Source of the DNA: Clostridia bacterium
GTDB lineage: Bacteria > Bacillota > Clostridia > Oscillospirales > Acutalibacteraceae
Assembly (NCBI GenBank): GCA_017465465.1
Contig: JAFTWE010000054.1
Span: forward strand, 1-64,000
DNA length: 64,000 nucleotides
Direction of reading: 5' to 3'
This document shows positions 44,845 to 53,206 of the stretch, piece by piece. The notes under the pieces are model-generated. The model searched no databases, had not been told where the DNA came from, and was given only the letters and a program-made list of their open reading frames with translations. Each line of letters begins with the position of its first letter. Positions within the stretch are counted from its first letter, which is position 1. A program made the position numbers and the translations under genes.

Positions 44845-47784
44845 TTATTCTTCGGTTTCTTCGGATATTTCAATTTCAGCAAGGTCGCTTTCTTCTTCCT
44901 TTGGCTGAGTTATGGGAATATCCTTTTCTTCGGGGATTTCTTCAATAATAATTTCATGTTCGGTTTCAAGCAAGGCTTCAGAATCCTCAGCAGTAGCGTC
45001 AGGCCCCAGGTCCTGAGCCATTAAAGCGTCAATACCCATAATCGGCTTTTCTGCTTGTTGTTTTGCTTTTTCTTTTTTCTTTTTTCTGCTTTTTTTGATT
45101 GCTCTTACGATTAAGAAGATAATAACAAAGAGCCAGGCAATAAATGAAATGCAAACTCCCGCCATAAGTCCTCGGGGAGAATAATTCATTTTAATTTCGT
45201 GCTCGCCTGCTTCAAGCTCAAAAGCAAGGAAGGTTTCATCTGCAAGGTCGAAGATTTCAACCTTTTTGCCGTCAACGGTAACGCTCCAGCCCTCATCGTA
45301 GGGGATTGAGGTGTAGAATACACATTCTTTTTCTGCGCTGACTGTGCCGCTGATTGAAGTGTCGGTAAAATTGTCAATTTCAATTCCGCCGTCAGTTAAG
45401 GTGCTATAGCCCTGAGTGAAAGCATCTTCGTTAAGGGAGTATACATAGCAGCCAACCGTGCCGGAATCCTGGTCCTCCTTGAAAGGCAGTTCAACTGAAA
45501 GAATTTCATCCTCGGTGTGATAGCCTAAGTCCAGAATATACGGCTCGCTGAGGTCTTGGCTTTCATAAAATTCGCCACAGGTAACATTGATGCTCTCACA
45601 AGTGTTGGTGTTAACATAAACATAAATATTGCCTGCCTGCTGAATGTAATAATTGGCTGTGGCAGAGGCTTCTGAATTGGCATCAGCCTTTGAATAGAAG
45701 AAATTCTGACCCGTAAAGGTTGAATTATCTTCATCAATGTTGTTAAGTGAAACATCCGTCAGGTCAATTTCAGTAAATACATCTGAAATTCCTGTTGCGT
45801 TTTCCCAGTAAGAGGCCTGAACCTCAAATGGGTTGTCGGAAAAATCCGTGTTCCAATCCTTAATCTCATTGTTTACACAGTAGCCGATGGGAAGATAGTA
45901 GTTGTTTTTGTAAGCGTTAAATCCGCCCACGGAGGCAACATAAGTGTAAAGGGAGTCGTTCATCTCATAACCGTAGTTATCCACAATATATTTAAGCGAC
46001 ATCATCGCATTGTAAACAGGGGTCTGCAGGTGGTAAATGTAGCTGTTGATGTAGTTGCCCTTTATGCCCAGGTCGCTCTGAGCGTTGGCAACCTTTTCAT
46101 AAGCCATTGAAGAAAATACCGAGGTGCCGTTATAGTTAAACCAGCAGTTATCCATAAGTGTGTTGATGTTGGTAAGCTCCATTCGGTAATGGTCATTGCC
46201 CTCATCAGAGTCAAGCTTTTCTTTAAGAGTGCGGAATTCAGAATAACCGTTTGTGAAGTTCGGTTTAACCTGAGTGATTTCAAAATTATTGGTGTTAGCT
46301 ATTGATGCTTCGGCAAACACACAGCACATAAGAAGAAGCGCAACGGTGGGCTGATAGTAATTCGGATTTTTCATAAGCCAGAGAACAACTACATAAATTG
46401 CAGTGAAAATAATGCTGATTGCAACTGTGTTGATGTTTACATTGCCCTGACCGATTTCTTCCACAATCACAATAAATCCGATAAGAGCAACGCCTGCGGT
46501 GAGAAGCTCTTTGCCGCTGAATTCTTTGATATGAATCAAAGCCTTATATGCTATTGTAACAAGGAAGAAAGAGTAAATAAATGAAAATCTGAACGGTAAA
46601 TCGTTGGGGAAGTGGAATGCGTGAATAATGAAGTTCGGAATATTAAAGTTAAATGCCGCAAAGAAAATCCCGAGAAGAATGGTGTTTGCAATCTTTTCTT
46701 TGAGAGGAATTTTTTTGCAGAAAAGATAAAGCGGAACAAGAATGAGTGTGAGTATTCCGCTGTAAACATTCGGTATAACGGTGTCACCGCTGCTTCTGAT
46801 TGTGGGAACAACCGATGCAAGATGATTTGCAAGGAAGTCAAAAACCGTGTTGTAGTTTGTAAGCTCGTCGGGCATTTTGCCTGATGTTGCGGAGCAGGCC
46901 TGAAGCACAAACAGAGTGGGCACAAGAACAAAGGCCATAAGTGCTGCCGCAAGGCAAGAGCCCGAAGCAAAGAGAAAGCCTCTCTTTAAAAAGGACGAAT
47001 GTTTAATACAGTCAATTTTTTTGTTGACAAATTTGCCCTCTTTAACCTCAATCTGACGGGGAGCCTTGTCATATTCTTTGATTGAATATTTGCCGAAATA
47101 GTAAACAAGGAAATAAAGAACTGCAAACACACAAACCATAAATGCCATATAGTAGTTTGCAAAAAAGGTAACTGCAAGTGCGGCAACATAAAGCTTTGCC
47201 TTGCGTTCATTGATGAGCTTTTCAATTCCCAATGCAACAAGGGGCAGAAGATACATCGCATCAATCCACATAATGTTCCAATAATATGCGATGAAAAATC
47301 CGCAAAAAGCGTACATTATACCAAAAGCGGGGAGTGTGAAGTCGTTTTTGCCGTGAGCCTTTTTCAGGTAATATGCCATACTTGCGGCGGCAAGAGCATT
47401 TTTGATAAGCACCATTGCGCCGATGGATTCAGGTATGTTTTCGTGACCGAATGCAAGAATAATCAACGCTACAGGGCTTGAAAGGTAGTTCATATAATTG
47501 CCTAAAAAGCTGCTTCCTCCTGCAGAGGTCCAGGAATAAAGCAGGCTTTTAAGCCCGGTGAGCCTGTCATAAAGCTCGGCGAAAAGAGGACCGTATTGAT
47601 GATAAAGGTCCATTCTTAAAACGGTTTTGTCGCCAAACGGAATAACATCAAAGCAGAAATAAACTATCATCATCAGCGCCGCTGAGCAGACAAAAGCAAG
47701 AATTATAAATATATTTTCATTAAGAAAACGGGAAAGCGCAGAGTCTTTTCCGTTCTTTTTATTTAAAGCATTTTTTGGTGCCAT
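44845..47784 (-). CDS. YfhO-family large membrane protein with acidic cytoplasmic tail
   Basis: A 979-residue protein with about 12-14 membrane helices in the first 480 residues, of the GT-C-like YfhO type (early DLYHQYGPLFAELYDRL loop in the first outside segment). A large extracellular beta-rich region (about 510-880) follows, ending with the VTVDGKKVE...EIKMNYSPRG block typical of YfhO, then one more helix and an intracellular tail of about 75 residues very rich in Glu. YfhO proteins are linked to glycosylation of lipoteichoic acid and other envelope polymers. The start is ATG 47784 after GGAGG; 13 further codons upstream are open but lack a ribosome site. Confidence 0.87.
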   Translation of the reverse strand: MAPKNALNKKNGKDSALSRFLNENIFIILAFVCSAALMMIVYFCFDVIPFGDKTVLRMDLYHQYGPLFAELYDRLTGLKSLLYSWTSAGGSSFLGNYMNYLSSPVALIILAFGHENIPESIGAMVLIKNALAAASMAYYLKKAHGKNDFTLPAFGIMYAFCGFFIAYYWNIMWIDAMYLLPLVALGIEKLINERKAKLYVAALAVTFFANYYMAFMVCVFAVLYFLVYYFGKYSIKEYDKAPRQIEVKEGKFVNKKIDCIKHSSFLKRGFLFASGSCLAAALMAFVLVPTLFVLQACSATSGKMPDELTNYNTVFDFLANHLASVVPTIRSSGDTVIPNVYSGILTLILVPLYLFCKKIPLKEKIANTILLGIFFAAFNFNIPNFIIHAFHFPNDLPFRFSFIYSFFLVTIAYKALIHIKEFSGKELLTAGVALIGFIVIVEEIGQGNVNINTVAISIIFTAIYVVVLWLMKNPNYYQPTVALLLMCCVFAEASIANTNNFEITQVKPNFTNGYSEFRTLKEKLDSDEGNDHYRMELTNINTLMDNCWFNYNGTSVFSSMAYEKVANAQSDLGIKGNYINSYIYHLQTPVYNAMMSLKYIVDNYGYEMNDSLYTYVASVGGFNAYKNNYYLPIGYCVNNEIKDWNTDFSDNPFEVQASYWENATGISDVFTEIDLTDVSLNNIDEDNSTFTGQNFFYSKADANSEASATANYYIQQAGNIYVYVNTNTCESINVTCGEFYESQDLSEPYILDLGYHTEDEILSVELPFKEDQDSGTVGCYVYSLNEDAFTQGYSTLTDGGIEIDNFTDTSISGTVSAEKECVFYTSIPYDEGWSVTVDGKKVEIFDLADETFLAFELEAGEHEIKMNYSPRGLMAGVCISFIAWLFVIIFLIVRAIKKSRKKKKEKAKQQAEKPIMGIDALMAQDLGPDATAEDSEALLETEHEIIIEEIPEEKDIPITQPKEEESDLAEIEISEETEE

Positions 47785-47833
47785 AAAGAATATCCTCCGA
47801 GTATAATTCAACGGCAAAATCACCATTTACATA

Positions 47834-47862
47834 AGTTTACCATATATTTTAACCGCTTTCAA
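47834..47862 (-). promoter_or_regulatory. Sigma-A-type promoter for the YfhO-type gene
   Basis: On the minus strand TTGAAA (47862-47857), a 17-base spacer and TAAACT (47839-47834), with TGG just before the -10. Confidence 0.55.
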
Positions 47863-47951
47863 GAAAATATGATTATTTTAACACTAAATTAAAATTTAAG
47901 TTCTAAGTCAGGACAAGACTTCATAAAAAATAATAAGTGTGAGGTGAGAGA

Positions 47952-48878
47952 ATGAAAAGATTTTTAAAAGCTTGCGGCTTTCTTTCCAAAAGAATTTATT
48001 CAGCCTTAAGCACATTGCCTGAGGATTTTTGCCGCAGGGTGTGTGAAATCCGCCTGAGAGCAGGCAAGCCCCTTTCACTTGTTACCTTTGACGGGTGTAT
48101 GTACCTGACTGCAACAGGCAGATTAACGGGACTTTTGAATACTCAGCTTTTTGCGGTAACCAGAGCCGACCTTAAAGAAAGCTTCAACCGCCTTTGTGAA
48201 TACTCTGTCTATTCTCATTCTAACGATATAGCGTCGGGCTTTATTACGGTGTCGGGCGGTCACAGAGCGGGGGTATACGGAACAGCGGTGTATTCGGGCG
48301 GTCAGATTACGGGTATGCGTGATGTTGGCGGAATAAATATGCGAGTGGCAAGGGAGTTTTGCGGTTGCGCCCAAAGCCTTGTGAATGAGGCCTTCAAGTC
48401 GGATTTTGCTGGCTTTCTTCTTTGCGGAGCGCCCTCAACGGGTAAAACCACCTTGCTTCGCGATTGTGCAAGGATAATGTCTGACTCTATGTTTAAAAAG
48501 GTAGCGGTAGTTGACGAAAGAGGAGAAATTGCCGCCGTAAGCCACGGTGAAGCCCAGAACAATGTGGGGGTCAATACCGATGTGCTTGACGGCTACATAA
48601 AATCTCAAGGAATTCTGCAGGCGGTGAGAACCCTTTCTCCCGATGTGATTGTGTGTGATGAATTGGGCGGAGAAAAAGACATTGATGCTGTTATAAGCGC
48701 AGTGAATTCAGGGGTGGTGTTTGCCGCGGCGGTGCATGCAACAAATACAGACGATATCAAAAACAAGCCTCAGCTTTATTCACTTGTTAAAACGGGAGCT
48801 TTTTCAAAGCTTATTTTTTTAAAAAGCGGTGAGCCTTGCAAAATTTGCGAAACGGTGAGCGTAGGCGGTGATTTTTAA
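47952..48878 (+). CDS. spoIIIAA: Stage III sporulation protein AA (secretion-type ATPase)
   Basis: SpoIIIAA is the mother-cell ATPase of the SpoIIIA-SpoIIQ channel that feeds the forespore. The 308-residue protein has the P-loop CGAPSTGKTTLL (about 157-167), the VVDERGEIAA Walker B-type strand and VIVCDELGGEKD, as in the type II/IV secretion ATPase superfamily. It opens the eight-gene spoIIIA operon. GAGGTGAG precedes the ATG. I could not identify a convincing sigma-E promoter in the 70 bases upstream. Confidence 0.95.
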   Translation: MKRFLKACGFLSKRIYSALSTLPEDFCRRVCEIRLRAGKPLSLVTFDGCMYLTATGRLTGLLNTQLFAVTRADLKESFNRLCEYSVYSHSNDIASGFITVSGGHRAGVYGTAVYSGGQITGMRDVGGINMRVAREFCGCAQSLVNEAFKSDFAGFLLCGAPSTGKTTLLRDCARIMSDSMFKKVAVVDERGEIAAVSHGEAQNNVGVNTDVLDGYIKSQGILQAVRTLSPDVIVCDELGGEKDIDAVISAVNSGVVFAAAVHATNTDDIKNKPQLYSLVKTGAFSKLIFLKSGEPCKICETVSVGGDF

Positions 48879-49387
48879 TGAAGCTTATTGCCGCTTTTTT
48901 GATTGCGATTTGCTTTTCTTCAGCAGGTCAGTTTGTGTCAAAACAGCTTGAGCTTCGCATAGCAAAGCTTGAAAAAATTTATGTTTTGTTTTCTGATATA
49001 AAATCAAGAATTGAATTTACGGCAGACTGCGCCGGGGATATTTTTTCTTCTCTCAATCAGATGCACAGCTATGAGCTTTTGCCCTTTGTGGGTGATTGCG
49101 AAGGTCGCCTTTGCAACGGTGAAAGCTTTGACTCTGCGTGGAAAAATTCACTTTTAATAAGGCAGAATGTGACAGGGCTTAAAAAGGAAGACATTTCTGT
49201 TCTTGTTTCATTCGGAAGCTCATTCGGAACCACCGACACGGCAGGTCAGCTATCCAACTGCGAAATTCACAAAAAGCTTGTTGAAGCAAAGCTGAATTCT
49301 GCAAGGGCGGATTTCAATCTTTATTCAAAGCCTGCAAGGGGAATCGGCTTACTTGCCGGCTTCGCAACAATAATTTTAACACTCTGA
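48878..49387 (+). CDS. spoIIIAB: Stage III sporulation protein AB
   Basis: A 169-residue protein with a membrane-spanning N-terminal segment and the helical GspF-like cytoplasmic domain of SpoIIIAB, including RIAKLEKIYVLFSDIKSRIEF and the C-terminal RGIGLLAGFATIIL helix. It forms part of the SpoIIIA channel base. Its start codon overlaps the spoIIIAA stop by one base (TAATG). Confidence 0.9.
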   Translation: MKLIAAFLIAICFSSAGQFVSKQLELRIAKLEKIYVLFSDIKSRIEFTADCAGDIFSSLNQMHSYELLPFVGDCEGRLCNGESFDSAWKNSLLIRQNVTGLKKEDISVLVSFGSSFGTTDTAGQLSNCEIHKKLVEAKLNSARADFNLYSKPARGIGLLAGFATIILTL

Positions 49388-49400
49388 CGGCGGAGGAATT

Positions 49401-49586
49401 ATGGAACTTGTAATAAAAATAGCTTTAATCGGAATAGTGGTGGCTGTTCTGGGGCAGATTCTTTCCCGCTCGGGCAGAGATGAATACGCTATGCTCACCG
49501 TTTTGGCAGGAATTCTTGCTGTTGTGCTGATGCTTTTGCCTGAGCTTGATGAGCTTCGTTCAACCTTGGGCTCCTTTGATTTCTGA
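49401..49586 (+). CDS. spoIIIAC: Stage III sporulation protein AC
   Basis: A 61-residue, two-helix membrane protein of exactly the expected SpoIIIAC size, with LIGIVVAVLGQILSRSGRDEYAM followed by a second helix. GGAGG precedes the ATG, and the stop overlaps the start of spoIIIAD. Its role in the channel is known only from the operon and the sporulation phenotype in Bacillus. Confidence 0.92.
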   Translation: MELVIKIALIGIVVAVLGQILSRSGRDEYAMLTVLAGILAVVLMLLPELDELRSTLGSFDF

Positions 49587-49978
49587 TGGAGGATATTATC
49601 AAAATTGCGGCAGTTGCGGTAATCTGCTGTGTTTGTGTGCTTTTAATCAGGCAGTACCGCCCCGAGCTTTCACTTTTTGCTCAGATTGCAGGTCTTGCGG
49701 CTGTGCTTGCGGTGGGTATGGCGGTTATAACAAAGGTAATCGCATACTGCCAGAGCGTATTTTCACAAACTATCATAGACAGCGGTTATCTTACTCTTTT
49801 AATAAAGGCTCTGGGGATTGCCGTTGTTGCAAAAATCGGAGGGGATTTGTGTCGGGATTCAGGCAACAGCGCCCTTGCTTTTGGGGTGGAGCTTGCGGCA
49901 AAGGCAGCAATTCTTCTTCTGACCTTGCCGATGCTAAAAAATCTTGCCGATGTAACATCAGGGCTTTTGAAAGGTTGA
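49586..49978 (+). CDS. spoIIIAD: Stage III sporulation protein AD
   Basis: A 130-residue membrane protein with about four helices, paralogous to SpoIIIAC in its first half (RQYRPELSLFAQIAG). The GIAVVAKIGGDLCRDSGNSALA segment is the conserved family block. Its start overlaps the spoIIIAC stop by one base (TGATG read as TGA/ATG). Position and size agree with SpoIIIAD. Confidence 0.92.
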   Translation: MEDIIKIAAVAVICCVCVLLIRQYRPELSLFAQIAGLAAVLAVGMAVITKVIAYCQSVFSQTIIDSGYLTLLIKALGIAVVAKIGGDLCRDSGNSALAFGVELAAKAAILLLTLPMLKNLADVTSGLLKG

Positions 49979-49982
49979 TTTA

Positions 49983-51104
49983 ATGAAGGCAGTTAAAACG
50001 GCTGTGGTTTGCGCGGTGATTATGATGCTGTTGGCTTTACCTGTATTTTCGGCACAGGAGGATGACTTTTCATCGTTAATAAATTCCTCCGGTGCAGACG
50101 AGCTTTATGACGGACTTGATGATGATATCAAAGAGGCTCTGGGTGAGCTTGGAATTAACGGCGTTGATTTTACTTCACTTTTTGATGTGTCGATAGAAAA
50201 AGTGTTCAATGTTATCAAAAATGCTTCCCTGGGCAGTCTTGAAGCACCTATGAAATCGCTTATGAAGCTTCTTTGCGTTATCATTCTTCTTTCGGTGGGT
50301 GAAAGCTTTATTCCCGATGATGAAAAATTCAAGCCGGTTATGGGAATTTTGGGAGCGCTGTTTTGTATAAGTGCCGTTATTGTGCCGTTGTATCAGGCAA
50401 TGGAGGCGGCAATTTCTTCGGTGAGCCTTTGCGGAGCTTTTATGAAAGCACTTATTCCTGTTTTAACAGGTGTGATTTCTGCTTCAGGTAATCCTACTCT
50501 TGCCATAAGCTTTCAGTCCGTTGCGTTTTCGGTGGCGCAGGTGATTTCATTGGTGAGTGAAAAATACATAGTTCCTCTGGTGGGAGCGGTAATTGCTCTT
50601 GATATAACAGGGGCGCTTATGCCCTCTTTTAAATTAAGCGGAATAACCGAGCTTATTAAGAAAACGGTAATCAGCGTAATGTCGTTTGCCGCGAGCTTGT
50701 ATGTTTCGTTTCTCGGCATCAAGGGTGCGCTTGCCAACGCCGCCGACACAGTTGCCAACAAAGGCGTAAAGCTGATTATCAGCTCAGCCGTTCCCGTTGT
50801 GGGCGGTGCTGTGAGTGAGGCATACAGCGGAATATTGGGCAGCCTTGTGCTTGTCAGAAGCACGGTAGGGATTTTTGGCATAGCCGTAATTGCCGTTATA
50901 ACCGCCCCTGCTATGATTCAGCTTTTGTTCTGGATTTTTGCTCTTAAAATCGGCGCCGCAACAGGTGAGGTTTTTATGCAAGACGATGTGTCAAGGCTGT
51001 TAAAGGCTCTTTCCTCTGCGGCTACGCTTTTGAATGTTGTGCTTTTGTTCAATGCTGTTTTGTTTATTATTTCAATGGCTCTGATTTTAGCTATAAGACA
51101 GTGA
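49983..51104 (+). CDS. spoIIIAE: Stage III sporulation protein AE
   Basis: A 373-residue membrane protein with a cleavable-looking signal peptide (to about residue 24) and a series of about seven helices, with the family blocks SSAVPVVGGAVSEAYSGILG and LVSEKYIVPLVG. It is an integral part of the SpoIIIA channel in the outer forespore membrane. It follows spoIIIAD by 4 bases. Confidence 0.94.
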   Translation: MKAVKTAVVCAVIMMLLALPVFSAQEDDFSSLINSSGADELYDGLDDDIKEALGELGINGVDFTSLFDVSIEKVFNVIKNASLGSLEAPMKSLMKLLCVIILLSVGESFIPDDEKFKPVMGILGALFCISAVIVPLYQAMEAAISSVSLCGAFMKALIPVLTGVISASGNPTLAISFQSVAFSVAQVISLVSEKYIVPLVGAVIALDITGALMPSFKLSGITELIKKTVISVMSFAASLYVSFLGIKGALANAADTVANKGVKLIISSAVPVVGGAVSEAYSGILGSLVLVRSTVGIFGIAVIAVITAPAMIQLLFWIFALKIGAATGEVFMQDDVSRLLKALSSAATLLNVVLLFNAVLFIISMALILAIRQ

Positions 51105-51113
51105 GGTGACACA

Positions 51114-51587
51114 ATGGAAACAATCCGTTTATGGGTAACAGGGCTTGCTTCGGCGGCGGTTATCGGCGCGGTGGTGCTTGTTTTAACTCCCGGCGGAGGA
51201 GCAGAAAAAGCGGTTAAAACCATAGTGTCGGTCTTTTTAATTTCCTCAATGCTTCTGCCGTTTGTAAAAGGAGCAGAGCTGAGCCTTGATACAGAGCTGC
51301 CTGACGAAGAAGAGGTAATTCAAAATGAAAACGGCATTTCAGAGGCAATGGCTGAGCAGTTTGAAGTTAAACTCCGAGAAACCATTGAGAATATTCTTTC
51401 ACAAAAGGGAATACACACCCGTTCAGTCAGCATAGATATTAAAACAAACGGTGATGAAATCAGCGTGGAAAAGGTTACTGTGGTAATAAAAAAAGAAAGT
51501 GCAAACAATCTTGCTTCTGCAAAGGAAATTTTAGAAAATGAGCTTCAAATCAAAGCAGATGTTTTGCTTGAAGGTGCGGAGGGTTAA
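51114..51587 (+). CDS. spoIIIAF: Stage III sporulation protein AF
   Basis: A 157-residue protein with two N-terminal membrane helices and a soluble ring-building-motif-like domain (about 85-157), as expected for SpoIIIAF. A GAGGTGAC ribosome site precedes the ATG, and the stop codon directly abuts the ATG of spoIIIAG. Confidence 0.88.
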   Translation: METIRLWVTGLASAAVIGAVVLVLTPGGGAEKAVKTIVSVFLISSMLLPFVKGAELSLDTELPDEEEVIQNENGISEAMAEQFEVKLRETIENILSQKGIHTRSVSIDIKTNGDEISVEKVTVVIKKESANNLASAKEILENELQIKADVLLEGAEG

Positions 51588-52121
51588 ATGAAAAAGATTT
51601 TACAGCGCATCTGCGACAAAACAAAGCTTGACAAAAAGGCGGTTTTAATTATCCTTGTAGGGCTTATGGGAATTGTGATGCTGGCGGTGTCAGAAATAAT
51701 CCCCGAAAAAGAAAGCGAAATCGTGCAGGAGCAACCGACCTCACAAACAGACCAAAGCTATGAAAGCTATGCCGAAAACACGGAAAAACGCCTGGAGGAG
51801 ATGATTTCAAGTATTCAGGGGGCAGGCAAAACAAAGGTTATGGTAACCCTTGACTGCTCTGATGAAAATGTGTATGCCACAGAAGAAAAAAGCGGTGACA
51901 CATCCTATGAAAACAGCGTGGTGATTATTGAAAATCAGGATGGTGAAAGCGGAATGCTCATTAAGGTAACTCAGCCTAAAATCAGGGGAGTTGCGGTGGT
52001 GTGCTCAGGAGGTGCTTCGCCAACGGTGAGGCAAAGCATAATTGATACGGTTACTGCCGTGCTTGACATCAGCTCAGCACGGGTAAGTATAGCAACAATG
52101 AAAACAGATAACGGAGGATAA
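51588..52121 (+). CDS. spoIIIAG: Stage III sporulation protein AG
   Basis: A 177-residue protein with one membrane helix (about 18-36) followed by a Glu/Gln/Ser-rich linker and the ring-building domain, in which KTKVMVTLDCS and the RGVAVVCSGGASPTVRQ block are typical of SpoIIIAG. In Bacillus it forms a large ring in the intermembrane space. The GGGTTAAATG context puts the ATG immediately after the spoIIIAF stop. Confidence 0.93.
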   Translation: MKKILQRICDKTKLDKKAVLIILVGLMGIVMLAVSEIIPEKESEIVQEQPTSQTDQSYESYAENTEKRLEEMISSIQGAGKTKVMVTLDCSDENVYATEEKSGDTSYENSVVIIENQDGESGMLIKVTQPKIRGVAVVCSGGASPTVRQSIIDTVTAVLDISSARVSIATMKTDNGG

Positions 52122-52124
52122 GCT

Positions 52125-52664
52125 ATGAGTGTAAAAATAAGAAAAAAGCAGGTTGCCCTTGCCGCAATGGTACTGGCCCTTGGGGCGGCAATTTTTATTA
52201 ACTGGTATTATACCGAGCCGCAGGTACAGCCAACAGGTGAAGAGGTGTCAACCTCGGTGCCGCAGGAAAATCAGAATTTAGGTGACGCTCAGTATGTTGC
52301 CGCAACTGCCAATGACGATGAGTTTGCAACCTTCCGCCTTGAAAGAGAAAAGGCTCACGACGAAGCCGAAGAAACGCTTAATAAGGTGATAAAAGACCGG
52401 TCTTCATCAGATGCGGCGGTGGCAGAGGCTTCAAAATCTCTGGCTGAGCTCAGTGATTCAATCAAGCGCGAAAGTGACCTTGAAACTCTTATAAAAGCCA
52501 AAACGGGAAGCACCTGTGTGGTTATTATTGATTCGGGCGAAGTAAAGGTTGTGGTAGAAAAAGGAGTGCTTACCGATGCCATAACTATGCAAATTAAAGA
52601 TTTAGTGTTAAATCAGGGTAAATTTAGCCCCGAAAATATCACTATTTTTGAATTAAACAGTTGA
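52125..52664 (+). CDS. spoIIIAH: Stage III sporulation protein AH
   Basis: A 179-residue protein with an N-terminal membrane helix (about 8-25, ending in NWYYTEP), a disordered linker, and a YscJ/FliF-like ring-building domain (about 65-179) that pairs with forespore SpoIIQ. The REKAHDEAEETLNKVI helix and LNQGKFSPENITIFE end block fit. It closes the spoIIIA operon. The stop codon overlaps the -35 of the nusB promoter. Confidence 0.93.
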   Translation: MSVKIRKKQVALAAMVLALGAAIFINWYYTEPQVQPTGEEVSTSVPQENQNLGDAQYVAATANDDEFATFRLEREKAHDEAEETLNKVIKDRSSSDAAVAEASKSLAELSDSIKRESDLETLIKAKTGSTCVVIIDSGEVKVVVEKGVLTDAITMQIKDLVLNQGKFSPENITIFELNS

Positions 52665-52688
52665 GAAATTCAAAATTTATGGTATAAT
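52661..52688 (+). promoter_or_regulatory. Sigma-A promoter of the nusB-recN operon
   Basis: TTGAGA (52661-52666, overlapping the spoIIIAH stop), a 16-base spacer and perfect TATAAT (52683-52688) with TGG as an extended -10. Confidence 0.8.
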
Positions 52689-52700
52689 ATGCATCGAGGG

Positions 52701-52714
52701 ATGTATATATACAT
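52701..52714. repeat. Perfect 14-base palindrome at the nusB transcription start
   Basis: ATGTATATATACAT is its own reverse complement and lies about 6-19 bases after the expected transcription start. It could be an operator or a small RNA hairpin. Confidence 0.6.
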
Positions 52715-52755
52715 TTATCGCGCAACTTTAAAAACTGATATTAAAATGTTTTATT

Positions 52756-52789
52756 GCCCTCTCCACAGCGAGAGGGCTTTGTTTTTTTT
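52756..52789 (+). terminator. Leader terminator (attenuator candidate) before nusB
   Basis: GCCCTCTC (52756-52763) and GAGAGGGC (52770-52777) form a perfect 8-bp GC-rich stem around CACAGC, then TTTGTTTTTTTT. The nusB ribosome site GGAGGA begins at the next base (52790). Confidence 0.88.
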
Positions 52790-52802
52790 GGAGGACTGAA
52801 AA

Positions 52803-53204
52803 ATGGCAGACAAAAAATTAAAACCGAGAGAGCAGGCATTTATCATCACATTTGAAAAATCCTTCAGCCCCGAGCTGACGGTTGAAGAGCTTGTTGCAAA
52901 CGCAAGTGAGTGTGAAAGTGTAACTCTCAACGAAAAGGCCGCAAATATGGCAAAAGGTATTGATTCAAACCTTGAAGAGATTGACAAAATTATTGAGGGC
53001 AATCTCCGCGGTTGGAGCAAAGCAAGAATTTCAAGAGTTGCCCTTGCCGCTTTGAGGCTTGGAGTGTATGAGCTGAAATTTGCCCAGAAGAGCGCCCCCG
53101 TGGGTGTTGTTATCAGCGAGGCTGTTAATATTTGCAAGGATTACGGCTCAGAAGAAGATAAGTCTTTTGTAAACGGAGTTTTAGGCTCTGTTTCAAGGTC
53201 ATAA
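52803..53204 (+). CDS. nusB: Transcription antitermination protein NusB
   Basis: NusB binds boxA RNA together with ribosomal protein S10 to prevent termination in rRNA operons. The 133-residue all-helical protein has the family motifs RGWSKARISRVALAALRLG and VVISEAVNICKDYGSEEDKSFVNGVLG. It is the first gene of a nine-gene operon. Its own leader contains an intrinsic terminator ending right at its ribosome site, so an antitermination-based autoregulation is conceivable. Confidence 0.95.
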   Translation: MADKKLKPREQAFIITFEKSFSPELTVEELVANASECESVTLNEKAANMAKGIDSNLEEIDKIIEGNLRGWSKARISRVALAALRLGVYELKFAQKSAPVGVVISEAVNICKDYGSEEDKSFVNGVLGSVSRS

Positions 53205-53206
53205 AT

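Noticed and set aside
47827..47951. A sigma-E promoter for spoIIIAA
   Set aside because: CATAAAAA at 47922 is a weak -10 match without a convincing -35 at the right distance, so no site is annotated.
49546..49983. A cysteine-rich 145-codon frame overlapping spoIIIAC and spoIIIAD
   Set aside because: The two sporulation genes explain the sequence in another frame with proper overlapping starts; the Cys-rich look comes from reading Gly/Ala/Leu codons out of frame.
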